A stretch of DNA of 35,101 nt from a virus, in IMG/VR virus record IMGVR_UViG_3300010883_000172, positions 1 to 35,101 of that record. One strand, written 5' to 3'. Numbering within the stretch: position 1 is the stretch's first letter; every line of letters starts with the position of its first letter. The position numbers and the translations under genes were made by a program. Below the pieces are notes generated by a model. The model had not been told where the DNA came from. It worked only from the letters and a program-made list of their open reading frames with translations, and did not search any database. Below, piece by piece: positions 1-7,848 of the stretch.

Positions 1-540
1 AGAGTCTTTAGTAGTTGCTCCACCGCCTGTTGCGCCGTTACCTGTTCTTGATTTTGCAACTCTAATTTTTCCACCTGCGTTAAAAAAGTGTCTCATTTTG
101 TTTGCGTCTGAAAAAGTTACTGAATGCTCAACCGTGTGTGAACCTGTCCAAGTTGAACTTGAACTTGAAGTTTGTTTTGCACTTGAAGTTGTAAGTGCTG
201 TTGCACTTGTACTACCACCTGCAACCGAAGCCGCTAGTGTTGCCAAGTCTGCCGCAACCGCCGCTCTAATAGCAATAGTGTTACCTGCTGACACGGCTCC
301 TCTTGAAGTCATAGTATCGTTAGTGTGATTAGCGATTGCATCTATGCCTGTCATTAATGTGTTCCACTGTGCGGCTTGTACTGTACCACCCGCTGAAACT
401 GTTGAAATTGCTGATTGTCCTAATCCGTACTGTGCCGACCCTGTTCCTGCAAAGTGGTTGTATCCGAATGGACTTGAACTGTTGTTAACGAATGCATTGT
501 ATTCGTCATCTAATATTGTATCGCCTGCACTGTATGCCAT
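1..540 (-). CDS. Virion structural/tail-fibre protein, partial (C-terminus beyond left edge)
   Basis: An open frame of 180 codons starts with ATG at 540 and is still open at base 1, so the gene continues outside the window. The start is supported by AGGAG at 550-554, nine bases upstream, and by the preceding gene ending at 542. The product begins MAYSAGDTILDDEYN, then has a segment with repeated short hydrophobic and Gly/Ser stretches, a Thr/Ser-rich stretch around residues 108-125, and an aromatic segment (HFFNAGGKIR) near residue 151. I recognise this style of N-terminus from structural proteins of marine T4-like phages, but I cannot assign a gene number. It is the last visible gene of the fibre cassette, so a fibre or baseplate-appendage role is inferred from context. 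No enzymatic motif is visible. Confidence 0.7.
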   Translation of the reverse strand, partial: MAYSAGDTILDDEYNAFVNNSSSPFGYNHFAGTGSAQYGLGQSAISTVSAGGTVQAAQWNTLMTGIDAIANHTNDTMTSRGAVSAGNTIAIRAAVAADLATLAASVAGGSTSATALTTSSAKQTSSSSSTWTGSHTVEHSVTFSDANKMRHFFNAGGKIRVAKSRTGNGATGGGATTKDS

Positions 541-541
541 G

Positions 542-2152
542 TTAATTAACTCCTATCACACATTCTGTTAATGTTGTTTCTTCGTTGTATTTATGTTTGA
601 TCAACCTACCTATGGTGTTAAAAGCGGTACATTCATCTATTTCTGCCACCCTTGCTTCACCATTTCCGGCACTTACTACACGGTCACCCGCTTTGCCTGT
701 GCCCACTAATTTTACCATCACACGTCCTTTGAGTGCTATCATAGGATGTGTGTCATTATTCCCTGCTTGAGCATTCATTAAAAACGCTGGACTGTCACTT
801 ACTACACCAAAAACCTGATCGCACAGCTCTTTGTTACATTTTGTAACCTCTGCGTGACCGCCTAGCATCATAACATCTCCCGCTTCGGTCTCACAATCGG
901 TTTCATATCTCTCTGCCAAGTCAGCATATTGTGCCGCTGTTGATGTTGCATGTACTATGTTTGCTCTTATATCAACCAGTGTAGCCGCTGATGGATATAA
1001 ATCTTGATCTGATGCAGATTTAAATGCTGTCCAGGCACCGCCTGCATCGCCGGCGAATGTTTCATCCCACACCCAATATAAATCTTGTTCTGTAACTGCT
1101 GATGTCTCACCTCTGTTTACTTTTAAACCTGAGTAGTTTGGCATTCCAGCATTGCTAGATATATTTCTGTTTAATTCTATAATGTTATCTTCAACAGATA
1201 GTGTTGTTGTATTCATAACAGTGTTGGTTCCTTCAACTGTTATGTCGCCTACTCTTAAATGTTCTATTCTTCCTGTTGACCCTTGAATTCTTAATGCTTC
1301 TTTTGTTGTCCCGCCATCGTTTACTGTAAAAATAATATCTTTGTTTTGTGTTGTCTGTGCAATAGTAAAGTCATCATTTGTTAATGACATTGTGATATCT
1401 GAGCCAGCGCCTAGTATTACACCTGTATCATTTAAAATACTAAATGAACTTGTTGTTGAATCATTTTGATCTGATCTTAGATAGTTTGATGCGGCAACTC
1501 CGCCCAATGACTCTGCATTTGTGGCTGTTCCTCTGAATTTATTTGATGTTACATTTGATGAAAGTGTAATACCTTGTGCAACTGTGCTGAAACCTGCTGT
1601 TGTTAATAATGTTCCCGAAGCGGCAGTTGTACTTGGTGTAAATGCTATATTCGATACAATGCCAACCACTGAATCGTTGTTGATCATTTTTAATATTGGT
1701 CTAATAACACCTGCATTGTCTTCAACAGAATCTGTTGTAAAAACTGTTTGGCCTGTCCCTGCAACCGTTGTTGGCCCAATTAGTGTCCAAGCAGTACCAT
1801 TATAAACATATAGCTGAGTGTTTGATGTGTCTAACCATAAGTCACCTTGTACAGCATTTGCCGGTGCTGATACTGAGTTAGTAGTCGAACCTACTGGTTT
1901 AAATTTTGCTCCGTCGTAAACATTAATTTGTTTGTTAGTTTGGTCAAACCAAAGTTGACCTTGAATTTTGTTGTTGGGAGCAGATGTGTTGTTGAAATTC
2001 TCTAATAACTTGACTAGGTTCTCGTTTAACTTTTCACCAAAGCCTGCATAGCCTTTTCCTATAAGTGTAAGGTCAGTAGTTGCAACATCAATTGTCCCGT
2101 CTGCTAGGCTAACCAATAAGGTTCCAAATGTGTTGTTAATCTTGTATGCCAT
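542..2152 (-). CDS. Tail-fibre-like structural protein, paralogue 3 (C-terminal YADLAE domain)
   Basis: This 536-residue protein is one of three paralogues in the window. Residues 1-130 share the fibre N-terminus (GKGYAGFGEKLNENLVKLLEN) followed by two copies of an LWxD...VYxG module (GQLWFD, then GDLWLD). The middle is a repetitive beta-rich shaft with FRGTATNAESLGG, NYLRSDQND and FTVNDGG motifs that recur in its paralogues. The last ~125 residues (AQYADLAERYE onward) match the C-terminus of the paralogue at 5585-7105. That domain resembles phage appendage tails of the peptidase_G2 type, but this is recognition by eye and I cannot point to catalytic residues. The ATG overlaps the stop of the gene before it by one base (TAATG), suggesting coupled translation. 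A virion fibre role is inferred from family and position. Confidence 0.8.
   Translation of the reverse strand: MAYKINNTFGTLLVSLADGTIDVATTDLTLIGKGYAGFGEKLNENLVKLLENFNNTSAPNNKIQGQLWFDQTNKQINVYDGAKFKPVGSTTNSVSAPANAVQGDLWLDTSNTQLYVYNGTAWTLIGPTTVAGTGQTVFTTDSVEDNAGVIRPILKMINNDSVVGIVSNIAFTPSTTAASGTLLTTAGFSTVAQGITLSSNVTSNKFRGTATNAESLGGVAASNYLRSDQNDSTTSSFSILNDTGVILGAGSDITMSLTNDDFTIAQTTQNKDIIFTVNDGGTTKEALRIQGSTGRIEHLRVGDITVEGTNTVMNTTTLSVEDNIIELNRNISSNAGMPNYSGLKVNRGETSAVTEQDLYWVWDETFAGDAGGAWTAFKSASDQDLYPSAATLVDIRANIVHATSTAAQYADLAERYETDCETEAGDVMMLGGHAEVTKCNKELCDQVFGVVSDSPAFLMNAQAGNNDTHPMIALKGRVMVKLVGTGKAGDRVVSAGNGEARVAEIDECTAFNTIGRLIKHKYNEETTLTECVIGVN
588..595 (-). promoter_or_regulatory. Possible T4-type late promoter element
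   Basis: The minus strand reads CATAAATA, one mismatch from the T4 late element TATAAATA. It lies about 48 bases before the ATG at 540, the same spacing as the perfect element before the tube-cap gene. It falls inside the last codons of the preceding fibre gene, so coding constraint alone could explain it. Confidence 0.35.
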
Positions 2153-2337
2153 TATTCGCTGTCCCTTATTGCTGTTAACATGCTAACATCTCCTAGAGTA
2201 TCGATCAATATATGTGTCAGTGCTATTTTATTAGGATGATTTTTTATTGAATCTTCCAAAGTCTTAATTTCTTCAGCAGTCAAAACAGTTTCTATGTTAC
2301 CATTAATATAATCTGCTAATTCGTTTTTGCTGATCAT
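2152..2337 (-). CDS. Small hypothetical protein (61 aa)
   Basis: A short acidic protein (starts MISKNELADYING) of predicted mainly helical character, with a central TAEEIKTLEDSIKNH stretch. It is coupled at both ends by TAATG overlaps, with the 70-aa gene upstream and the fibre gene downstream, which argues that it is a real gene expressed with the fibre cassette. I do not recognise a family. Small helical proteins beside fibre genes are sometimes assembly chaperones, but nothing in the sequence shows that here. Confidence 0.6.
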   Translation of the reverse strand: MISKNELADYINGNIETVLTAEEIKTLEDSIKNHPNKIALTHILIDTLGDVSMLTAIRDSE

Positions 2338-2549
2338 TATTGATTACTCCCATTTTGAGACACTGCTTTTATCATTATAGCATCACCAAGTAGTTTTCGC
2401 AATATTTTTGCTATCTCCGGAGACATCCAATTTTGCATGAGTCCTAATCTAGCGCCGTTATTACCTTCCCAATATTCTACGTTGACGTCATTACCGCCTC
2501 TTTCAAATTGGTTATCTATGTATTCTGTTACTTGTTCTTTAGTTGCCAT
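2337..2549 (-). CDS. Small hypothetical protein (70 aa)
   Basis: This 70-residue protein (starts MATKEQVTEYIDNQF) has an N-terminal acidic helix-like part and a C-terminal segment with PEIAKILRKLLGDA. Its stop overlaps the next ATG as TAATG, so it appears coupled to the 61-aa gene. The bases before its ATG read GTTAAATATACATAAAGATT, with no clear Shine-Dalgarno; TTAAATA there may be a weak late-promoter-like element. Both small proteins start with a similar short helix and a YI(D/N) motif (VTEYIDNQF and LADYINGNI), which hints at a distant duplication. I recognise no family and assign no function. Confidence 0.6.
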   Translation of the reverse strand: MATKEQVTEYIDNQFERGGNDVNVEYWEGNNGARLGLMQNWMSPEIAKILRKLLGDAIMIKAVSQNGSNQ

Positions 2550-2564
2550 AATCTTTATGTATAT

Positions 2565-4154
2565 TTAACGTATTAAATTTACGTCTTTGTTGTACTCCTC
2601 TAAAAACTTTAGATATTTGTCTGCAATAAACGGCTTTAACATTGATCCTACAATATAACAACCACCTTCTCCAACTAATCTAACCATTTTGCCGATCATA
2701 CTGCCTTTTGTTCTTGTTCCCATTTTGTGAGAAAGCTCAATTGCTCTAGTTGTTGCAAACATTCTTGTTGCATTTATAACCAATTTTGGCCACCAATGAT
2801 TTGATTGTTCATGTTTTTTCATCCAATCAACCAAAGGTATTGCCCATACCCAATAACCTATTTTAACATTATCACTTAGGTTTTGTCTAGAAAATTCTGT
2901 GTCATTTTGTAGGTCTTGCAGATCAAACTCACCTCTACCATAGAAGTATGTGCATATCACACGTGGGTTAGAACCATTTCCTGCACTGCAAGTGCCTGTA
3001 ACCGTTGTGCCTGGAAATGCGTTAGCGCCAGTATCTACATGCCAATCATTATTTTTGCAGGTGTCGGAAACTGTTCTGCCATCGCCGCCGCCGCCACCGC
3101 CGCCAATATTGGTTGGAGTTACTGTTGGAGCGCCTGCAACACCCGCCGTTCCTGATGTGGGGTTACCTGTTGGATCTCCAAATGCGGCATAATTTATTTG
3201 AAATGAAATATCATTTGCAAAAAAGGCCTTCCATGCGCCACCTACTTTGGTGTAACCCATTTTGATGTTCTTCCAAGCCCCTGACACTTTGTGATAGATT
3301 TGATCTAATTTTTTCCATTCTCCTGCTACCTTGTAGTTCGCGGCCGATGGTATGTTGAAAATCAACACTGCTCTGCCATCAGCACCTGATACTTCTGTTG
3401 CTCCGCCTACTGCTACGCCTGTTGAATAGTAAGCACTGCCTGTGCCACCTGGTGTTATACCGGAACCATCATCTGCTGATCCACCTGAAGGCACAGTATT
3501 ACTACCTGCTCTTCCTCCAAATGCGCCTATGTCACCTTGGTCACCCGAACCACCTTTTCCGCCGTCGGCTCCTCCGCCACCTGCTCCAGCACCACCACCA
3601 TCTGCATCGTGTGAGGCTCCGTTTTCTCCCAGTGTGCCAGGTGTTTCTGTTGTGGCACTGCTTGTGTTGGCTCCAACACCTCCAGTGGACAGTCTTCCCG
3701 CTCCACCTCCACCGGCTCCACCACCTGCTATTGCTAATACTGTTTGTGTGAGTGACGCACCGTCATCAAATACAGCGACAACCGTGGCACCGCCACCACC
3801 GCCTCCTGATCCTGAAACTCCGCTGGATCCTGATGGGCCTCCTGTTCCTCCTGAATAATTTGAAAGACTTTTTCCGTTGATACCACCCGCAGAGCCAGAA
3901 CCTAGAGTTCCGCCTGCTCCGCCACCACCAACTGATACTGAAATGTTTTTGACACCAGCATATGCTGTCATATCTAAAGTTGTTTTTGTTACATAGTGAC
4001 CGGAAGAGCCTGCTCCACCGTCACCACCAGAATCTTTACCGCCGCCGCCTCCGGCTCCGGCCCAAAGATGTAATGTTAATTCTGTTGTACCTGCAGGAAT
4101 TTCTGCTATTCTAACACCTGCTTCGTATGTGAATGTCTTAGTGATTATGGCCAT
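2565..4154 (-). CDS. Glycine-rich adhesin-like tail-fibre protein
   Basis: This 529-residue protein begins with a short beta segment (PAGTTELTLHLWAGAGGGGG) typical of phage glycine-rich domain proteins. About 230 residues follow with many runs of three to six Gly. Three tandem copies of Y-x-K-V-x-G-x-W-K come next (3217-3340), then a poly-Gly linker (GGGGGGG) and a Cys-containing stretch ending VICTYFYGRGEFDLQDL. The end is a ~100-residue helical, Trp-rich part (GYWVWAIPLVDWMKKH). The start is well fixed: GGGAGG lies at 4164-4169, nine bases before the ATG, the strongest ribosome site in this block. Glycine-rich loops in T4-family gp38 adhesins form polyglycine-II sandwiches that contact the receptor. 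By analogy this may be the receptor-binding component, but that is inference; homology to gp38 itself is not shown. Confidence 0.7.
   Translation of the reverse strand: MAIITKTFTYEAGVRIAEIPAGTTELTLHLWAGAGGGGGKDSGGDGGAGSSGHYVTKTTLDMTAYAGVKNISVSVGGGGAGGTLGSGSAGGINGKSLSNYSGGTGGPSGSSGVSGSGGGGGGATVVAVFDDGASLTQTVLAIAGGGAGGGGAGRLSTGGVGANTSSATTETPGTLGENGASHDADGGGAGAGGGGADGGKGGSGDQGDIGAFGGRAGSNTVPSGGSADDGSGITPGGTGSAYYSTGVAVGGATEVSGADGRAVLIFNIPSAANYKVAGEWKKLDQIYHKVSGAWKNIKMGYTKVGGAWKAFFANDISFQINYAAFGDPTGNPTSGTAGVAGAPTVTPTNIGGGGGGGDGRTVSDTCKNNDWHVDTGANAFPGTTVTGTCSAGNGSNPRVICTYFYGRGEFDLQDLQNDTEFSRQNLSDNVKIGYWVWAIPLVDWMKKHEQSNHWWPKLVINATRMFATTRAIELSHKMGTRTKGSMIGKMVRLVGEGGCYIVGSMLKPFIADKYLKFLEEYNKDVNLIR
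3217..3340 (-). repeat. Three tandem YxKVxGxWK repeats in the glycine-rich protein
   Basis: The encoded protein has three successive units of about 14 residues: YKVAGEWKKLDQI, YHKVSGAWKNIKMG and YTKVGGAWKAFF. Each pairs a Tyr-Lys-Val with a Gly-x-Trp-Lys. The DNA copies have diverged, so the repeat is maintained at protein level. It sits exactly between the glycine-rich head and the poly-Gly linker. Confidence 0.75.
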
Positions 4155-4158
4155 GGGA

Positions 4159-5574
4159 TTACGCCTCCCTTACAAACCAAAAGTCTCCGTCAGCACCGTC
4201 ACCACCCGTTGGTGCAGATGTTGAAACTGTTTTTGCTGATCCGCCCCATTCGTTGCTTAAGGTTGCAACCGCACCTATCGTTGGTACATTTAGATTTGTA
4301 GTGTCAGTGTATGTTATAGATCCAACGGCACCTAGTGTCATTGAAGTTGCTTTAACATTTCCGCCTGCTGTTGTTTTTAAAACTTTTCCTTTTGATGCAT
4401 TGCCGTCTTCGACTGCGTCTGCTAATCTAATTACTTGTGAATATGACGCACCATGGCCTGCTGACCAGAAGTTCTCTGAAACATCATAAAATATTCTAGC
4501 ATCATCTGAATCACCTGTCTCTACTATTAGGCCTGCATCTGCTTCTGAATTTCCTGTGTTTACTTTTATGAAAGCATCATCGTATGTTGATACATTTGAA
4601 ACTGAACTGTTGTATTCACCTGATATGCTCAAGTTACCTGTGATTGCTACATCACCTACAATGTTTACTTTTGTTTCTGATCCATCAAATGTCATTATGG
4701 TATTTGTTGACCCGCCGTCATTTACTGTGAATTTTAAATCTTTATCTTCTGATGTCTGTGCTATTGTAACATCATTTGTTGAAACTGTTATTGATAACTC
4801 TTGTGCATCTCCAACAATTATACCACCGTTGGCATCGATTGTTAGTGCACCTGTTGTTGTGTCTGCCGCATCTGCTCTTAAAAAGTTTCCACCTGCAATA
4901 ACTGTGCCTGAAGCGTTAGTTGTTCCTGACACATCTAATGCTGATGCTTGTGAACTCGATCCTTCAAATACTGCACCTAATAATGAGTTAAGTGTTATAC
5001 CTGCTTTGATTAATGCAAATCCTGCCTGTGTCACTGACGGCGTAAATGCTTCTTTTGAAAGTATTGCTACTCTTGTTCCGCCTGCGTACATAGATGAAAC
5101 AACTTTGTCTCCGCCTGCACTTCCTAGTGTTTCAATTTTCCAACCTGACTCTGTTTGTGAGGCTGTGAAAGCTGGACCTACTAATTCCCATTTGTCGTTC
5201 TTTTGATGTGCTCTCGAATCTCCAATATAAACAAAAACTTGATCATTTGTAGAATCTAACCAAAGATCACCTAATGACGGTGATGTCGGTAGTGAAGAAC
5301 TTGATTTTGCTCCACCTGTAGGCTTGAAACTTGAGCCATCATAAACTTTTATTTGATTTGTTGTTGTATCAAACCATAACTCACCTTGTAGTGGTGCCGC
5401 CGGTGCCGCTGTTGAAGCCGCATTCTCTAGTAACTTAACTAGATTTTCGTTTAGTGCTTCACCAAAATTAGAATAACTTTTTCCAAAAAGTGTTAAACTA
5501 GTACTATTATTACTAGTACCGTCTTGGATTACTGCTACCGTAGTTCCGTCTGTTTTGTTTATTGTGTATGGCAT
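4159..5574 (-). CDS. Tail-fibre-like structural protein, paralogue 2 (no YADLAE domain)
   Basis: This is the second of three fibre paralogues, 471 residues with the start chosen here. The frame could begin at 5604 (MWLEDNKYKQ...), but that would overlap the upstream gene by 20 bases. The MPYTINKTDG start at 5574 aligns directly with MAYTVNKTNS and MAYKINNTFG of the other two. The N-terminus carries the GEALNENLVKLLEN block and two LWxD modules (GELWFD, GDLWLD). The shaft shares NFLRADAADTTTGALTI and FTVNDGGSTN with its relatives. The C-terminus differs: the YADLAE domain is absent and the protein ends with a short Gly/Asp segment and FWFVREA. It probably forms a fibre shaft or adaptor; function is inferred from its paralogues and position. 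Confidence 0.8.
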   Translation of the reverse strand: MPYTINKTDGTTVAVIQDGTSNNSTSLTLFGKSYSNFGEALNENLVKLLENAASTAAPAAPLQGELWFDTTTNQIKVYDGSSFKPTGGAKSSSSLPTSPSLGDLWLDSTNDQVFVYIGDSRAHQKNDKWELVGPAFTASQTESGWKIETLGSAGGDKVVSSMYAGGTRVAILSKEAFTPSVTQAGFALIKAGITLNSLLGAVFEGSSSQASALDVSGTTNASGTVIAGGNFLRADAADTTTGALTIDANGGIIVGDAQELSITVSTNDVTIAQTSEDKDLKFTVNDGGSTNTIMTFDGSETKVNIVGDVAITGNLSISGEYNSSVSNVSTYDDAFIKVNTGNSEADAGLIVETGDSDDARIFYDVSENFWSAGHGASYSQVIRLADAVEDGNASKGKVLKTTAGGNVKATSMTLGAVGSITYTDTTNLNVPTIGAVATLSNEWGGSAKTVSTSAPTGGDGADGDFWFVREA

Positions 5575-5581
5575 TTGTTTA

Positions 5582-5589
5582 TATTTATT
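5582..5589 (-). promoter_or_regulatory. AATAAATA, late-promoter-like but very close to the start codon
   Basis: AATAAATA on the minus strand is one mismatch from the T4 late element. It ends seven bases before the ATG at 5574, so a transcript started from it would have almost no leader. The TAA inside it is also the stop codon of the upstream gene. I list it because the same arrangement recurs before the ATG at 7834. Confidence 0.25.
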
Positions 5590-7105
5590 GTCTTCCAGCC
5601 ACAATATTAATTGTGCCTATATCGGTTGAATTGTATTCTTCCAGTGCTTTTCCTATTACTGTTCCCATTTTAGGATCTATGCCTTTTCTAGCCACACCTG
5701 GATGTTGTGAGTGTGTAACTAGCATATCACCTTTGCTGATCTGTCCTACTACTTTACATGGTACTTTACCTTGCAACGCAACTGCTTGTCCTGTTGCTTC
5801 ATTGTTCATTAGGTATGCAGGATTTTCAGAGATAACGCCTGCTACTCTTGGATCTGCACCCATGCTTGAAACTGTAATTTCTTTTTCGCCACCAAATATA
5901 ACAACTGTACCCACTTCGTACTCCTCGTCGGACTCATATATCTCAGCCAAGTCAGCATATTGTGCCGATGTTGCTTTTGCATATACTGTGTTGTATTTTT
6001 TGGTACTTGACCCTATATCATATGTTAAATTTGCATCAGGCAATATTGCTTTTGATGTCAGTGTGCCTGCTATTGTTAACGTGCCCATTGTGTTAGCACC
6101 CGAACTTGTTAGGTTACCTGCTATGTTTCCTGTTACGTTTCCTGTAACTGCTCCTGTAATTGGTCCAGTGAATGCTGTTGCATTAATAGTTCCTGATACA
6201 TCTAATTTTGTTGTTGGTGTTGTTGTTCCAATACCTACCCTAGCATCTGCACCATCGATGGTCATTACTGCTGTATTTGTTCCGCCATCATTTACTTTGA
6301 ATGTTATATCTGTGTTTGCAACTGTGTTAGAAATAATTCCACCACTAGCATCAACTGTTAAAGTTAAGTCTGAGTCTGCACCAACAACTAGTCCACCGTC
6401 GTTAGCAACTGATAATGTGCCTGATGTTGTGTCGTTAGCATTTGATCTTAGATAATTTGCGGCTTCGATTCCACCTAGTGCATCTGCATCTGTGGCTGTG
6501 CCTTGAAATTTCGTATCTGCTATTGCTGTTGTTAAAGTAATACCTTTTTTAACACTTGTAAAACCTGAGATATTTGATTTTGGAGTAAAAGTATCTTCCG
6601 ACACTATTGCGATAAGATTACCGTCATTGTACCATTTTGTAATATTTTGACTTGCATCTGTAGAATCTAAAATACTATCATAAACAAATCCATTTGATGT
6701 ACCAGTTGCACCTGGAGGTCCTACTAGTACTGAACTCGAACCGTTGTAAAGATAAAGTTGAGCTGTGTCTGAATCAATCCAAAGATCACCTTGTGTTAAT
6801 CCTGAAGGTGCTGATGATTGATAAGGTGCACTACCACCTGAGTTTTGCCAAGCAGTACCGTTGTAAACTTTTAATTTTGCAGTTGTTGTATCATACCAAA
6901 GCTGTCCTTCGATTGGTTTTGTTGGCGCTGTTGTATTTGAAAAGTTTTCTAATAAGTGTAAAAAATTTTCTGCAATACTCTCACCGTAACCTGCATAACC
7001 TTTTCCAATAAAACTTAAATCAGTTTGAGCGTTAACAACTCCATCCTGAACTGTGTATTGATTGGGCGATGCCGCACTATTAGTTTTGTTTACTGTGTAT
7101 GCCAT
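5585..7105 (-). CDS. Tail-fibre-like structural protein, paralogue 1 (C-terminal YADLAE domain)
   Basis: This 506-residue protein is the first of the three fibre paralogues in transcription order. It has the shared N-terminus (FIGKGYAGYGESIAENFLHLLEN), two LWxD...VYxG or LYNG modules (GQLWYD, GDLWID) and a shaft with FQGTATDADALGG and NYLRSNANDTTSGTLS. A beta-repeat section follows in which TGPITGAVTGNVTGNIAGNL forms a run of short Gly-spaced strands. The C-terminal domain is AQYADLAEIYESDEEYEVG, as in the paralogue at 542-2152. DNA encoding the AQYADLA segment is identical over 22 bases between the two genes (915-936 and 5946-5967). The ATG follows a TAATAA double stop of the upstream gene. 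A fibre role is inferred from repeats, paralogy and location. Confidence 0.8.
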   Translation of the reverse strand: MAYTVNKTNSAASPNQYTVQDGVVNAQTDLSFIGKGYAGYGESIAENFLHLLENFSNTTAPTKPIEGQLWYDTTTAKLKVYNGTAWQNSGGSAPYQSSAPSGLTQGDLWIDSDTAQLYLYNGSSSVLVGPPGATGTSNGFVYDSILDSTDASQNITKWYNDGNLIAIVSEDTFTPKSNISGFTSVKKGITLTTAIADTKFQGTATDADALGGIEAANYLRSNANDTTSGTLSVANDGGLVVGADSDLTLTVDASGGIISNTVANTDITFKVNDGGTNTAVMTIDGADARVGIGTTTPTTKLDVSGTINATAFTGPITGAVTGNVTGNIAGNLTSSGANTMGTLTIAGTLTSKAILPDANLTYDIGSSTKKYNTVYAKATSAQYADLAEIYESDEEYEVGTVVIFGGEKEITVSSMGADPRVAGVISENPAYLMNNEATGQAVALQGKVPCKVVGQISKGDMLVTHSQHPGVARKGIDPKMGTVIGKALEEYNSTDIGTINIVAGRQ

Positions 7106-7108
7106 TTA

Positions 7109-7834
7109 TTAGTATCCAGTATTACTTCCTGAAGTTGTTCCGCTTACAGTATTTGATGTTGATAATGCTGTAGAACTTGTTTCAGTGAATGTTGTTAATG
7201 ATTGTATTCTCAAAGTGTAATCAATTTGGATTAATCTGTTTAAAGATTTTTGTACTGGGTGGAATACTACGTGTGTTAACAATTTGTTTGTACCACCGTT
7301 CTCTGTTCCTTCCCATGATTTTAATCCTAATTCGTCAAAAACATAATCACCGTTAAAATTTGTTGTGTTATCAAAAGCCGCTTGTCCTGTTGGCTCACCG
7401 TAATCGAGTGTACAAGTAACAACAATGTCAGTGTACTTGTTACCTGCTGTGTGTCTTACTTCCATTTTGTTTCTTGTTACATCTTTGTTAGTAGCAGAAT
7501 TATCATCTATTACTTTATAATATGTTTGATTGTACAGTGCGGCGTTTGTACCAGTTGAGTTTGGCGTTAGGTATGTAATAACTCCTGTTGTATCTACAGA
7601 TGTTCCGCCGTTTCCTAGTGCTAACTCGTGTACAAAACCGTTTGATTTATTTGCTAATGAGTTTGCTAATGCCTGAGACATATTTTCGTAGTGAATAGCA
7701 TTTCTTTTGTCTACTATTACTTCACCAGTTTCAGGGTCAAATATCTTAATATGCCCTGTCATCATAACACCTGTGTTATCCTGAGGCTTTTTGTTTTCTT
7801 CTTTTGATTCTGTGTGTTTAGTCTCTTGTGTCAT
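7109..7834 (-). CDS. Virion structural protein (241 aa), downstream of the giant gene
   Basis: The protein opens with a charged, disordered-looking stretch (residues 1-22). It then has MTGHIKIFDPETGEVIVDKR, which looks like a small beta unit, and NAIHYENMSQALANSLANKS, a likely helix. A beta-rich body with a HVVFHPVQKSLNRLIQIDYTL segment follows, and a Ser/Thr-rich tail ends NTGY. I recognise this layout from T4-like marine phage structural proteins that sit between the baseplate genes and the fibre genes, but I cannot give a gene number. Its place suggests a connector or assembly part for the fibres. The tail is like that of gp6 (see findings). No good Shine-Dalgarno precedes the ATG, and AATAAATA lies six bases upstream. 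Confidence 0.7.
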   Translation of the reverse strand: MTQETKHTESKEENKKPQDNTGVMMTGHIKIFDPETGEVIVDKRNAIHYENMSQALANSLANKSNGFVHELALGNGGTSVDTTGVITYLTPNSTGTNAALYNQTYYKVIDDNSATNKDVTRNKMEVRHTAGNKYTDIVVTCTLDYGEPTGQAAFDNTTNFNGDYVFDELGLKSWEGTENGGTNKLLTHVVFHPVQKSLNRLIQIDYTLRIQSLTTFTETSSTALSTSNTVSGTTSGSNTGY

Positions 7835-7840
7835 CTAGTG

Positions 7841-7848
7841 TATTTATT
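7841..7848 (-). promoter_or_regulatory. AATAAATA, late-promoter-like, overlapping the giant gene stop
   Basis: The minus strand reads AATAAATA here, one mismatch from the T4 late element, and includes the TAA stop of the giant gene. It ends six bases before the ATG at 7834. Same geometry as 5582-5589. Too close to the start for a normal leader, so a promoter role is uncertain. Confidence 0.25.

Noticed and set aside
3442-3858. A Pro-rich plus-strand frame of 138 codons
   Set aside because: It is the reverse complement of glycine codons in the adhesin-like gene (GGN reads as NCC), so the Pro-rich product is a shadow.
5562-6455. A 297-codon open frame on the plus strand opposite the fibre gene
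   Set aside because: It is the antisense of a strongly supported paralogue with a repetitive Thr/Val-rich shaft; its product is low-complexity with no ribosome site or coherent domain.
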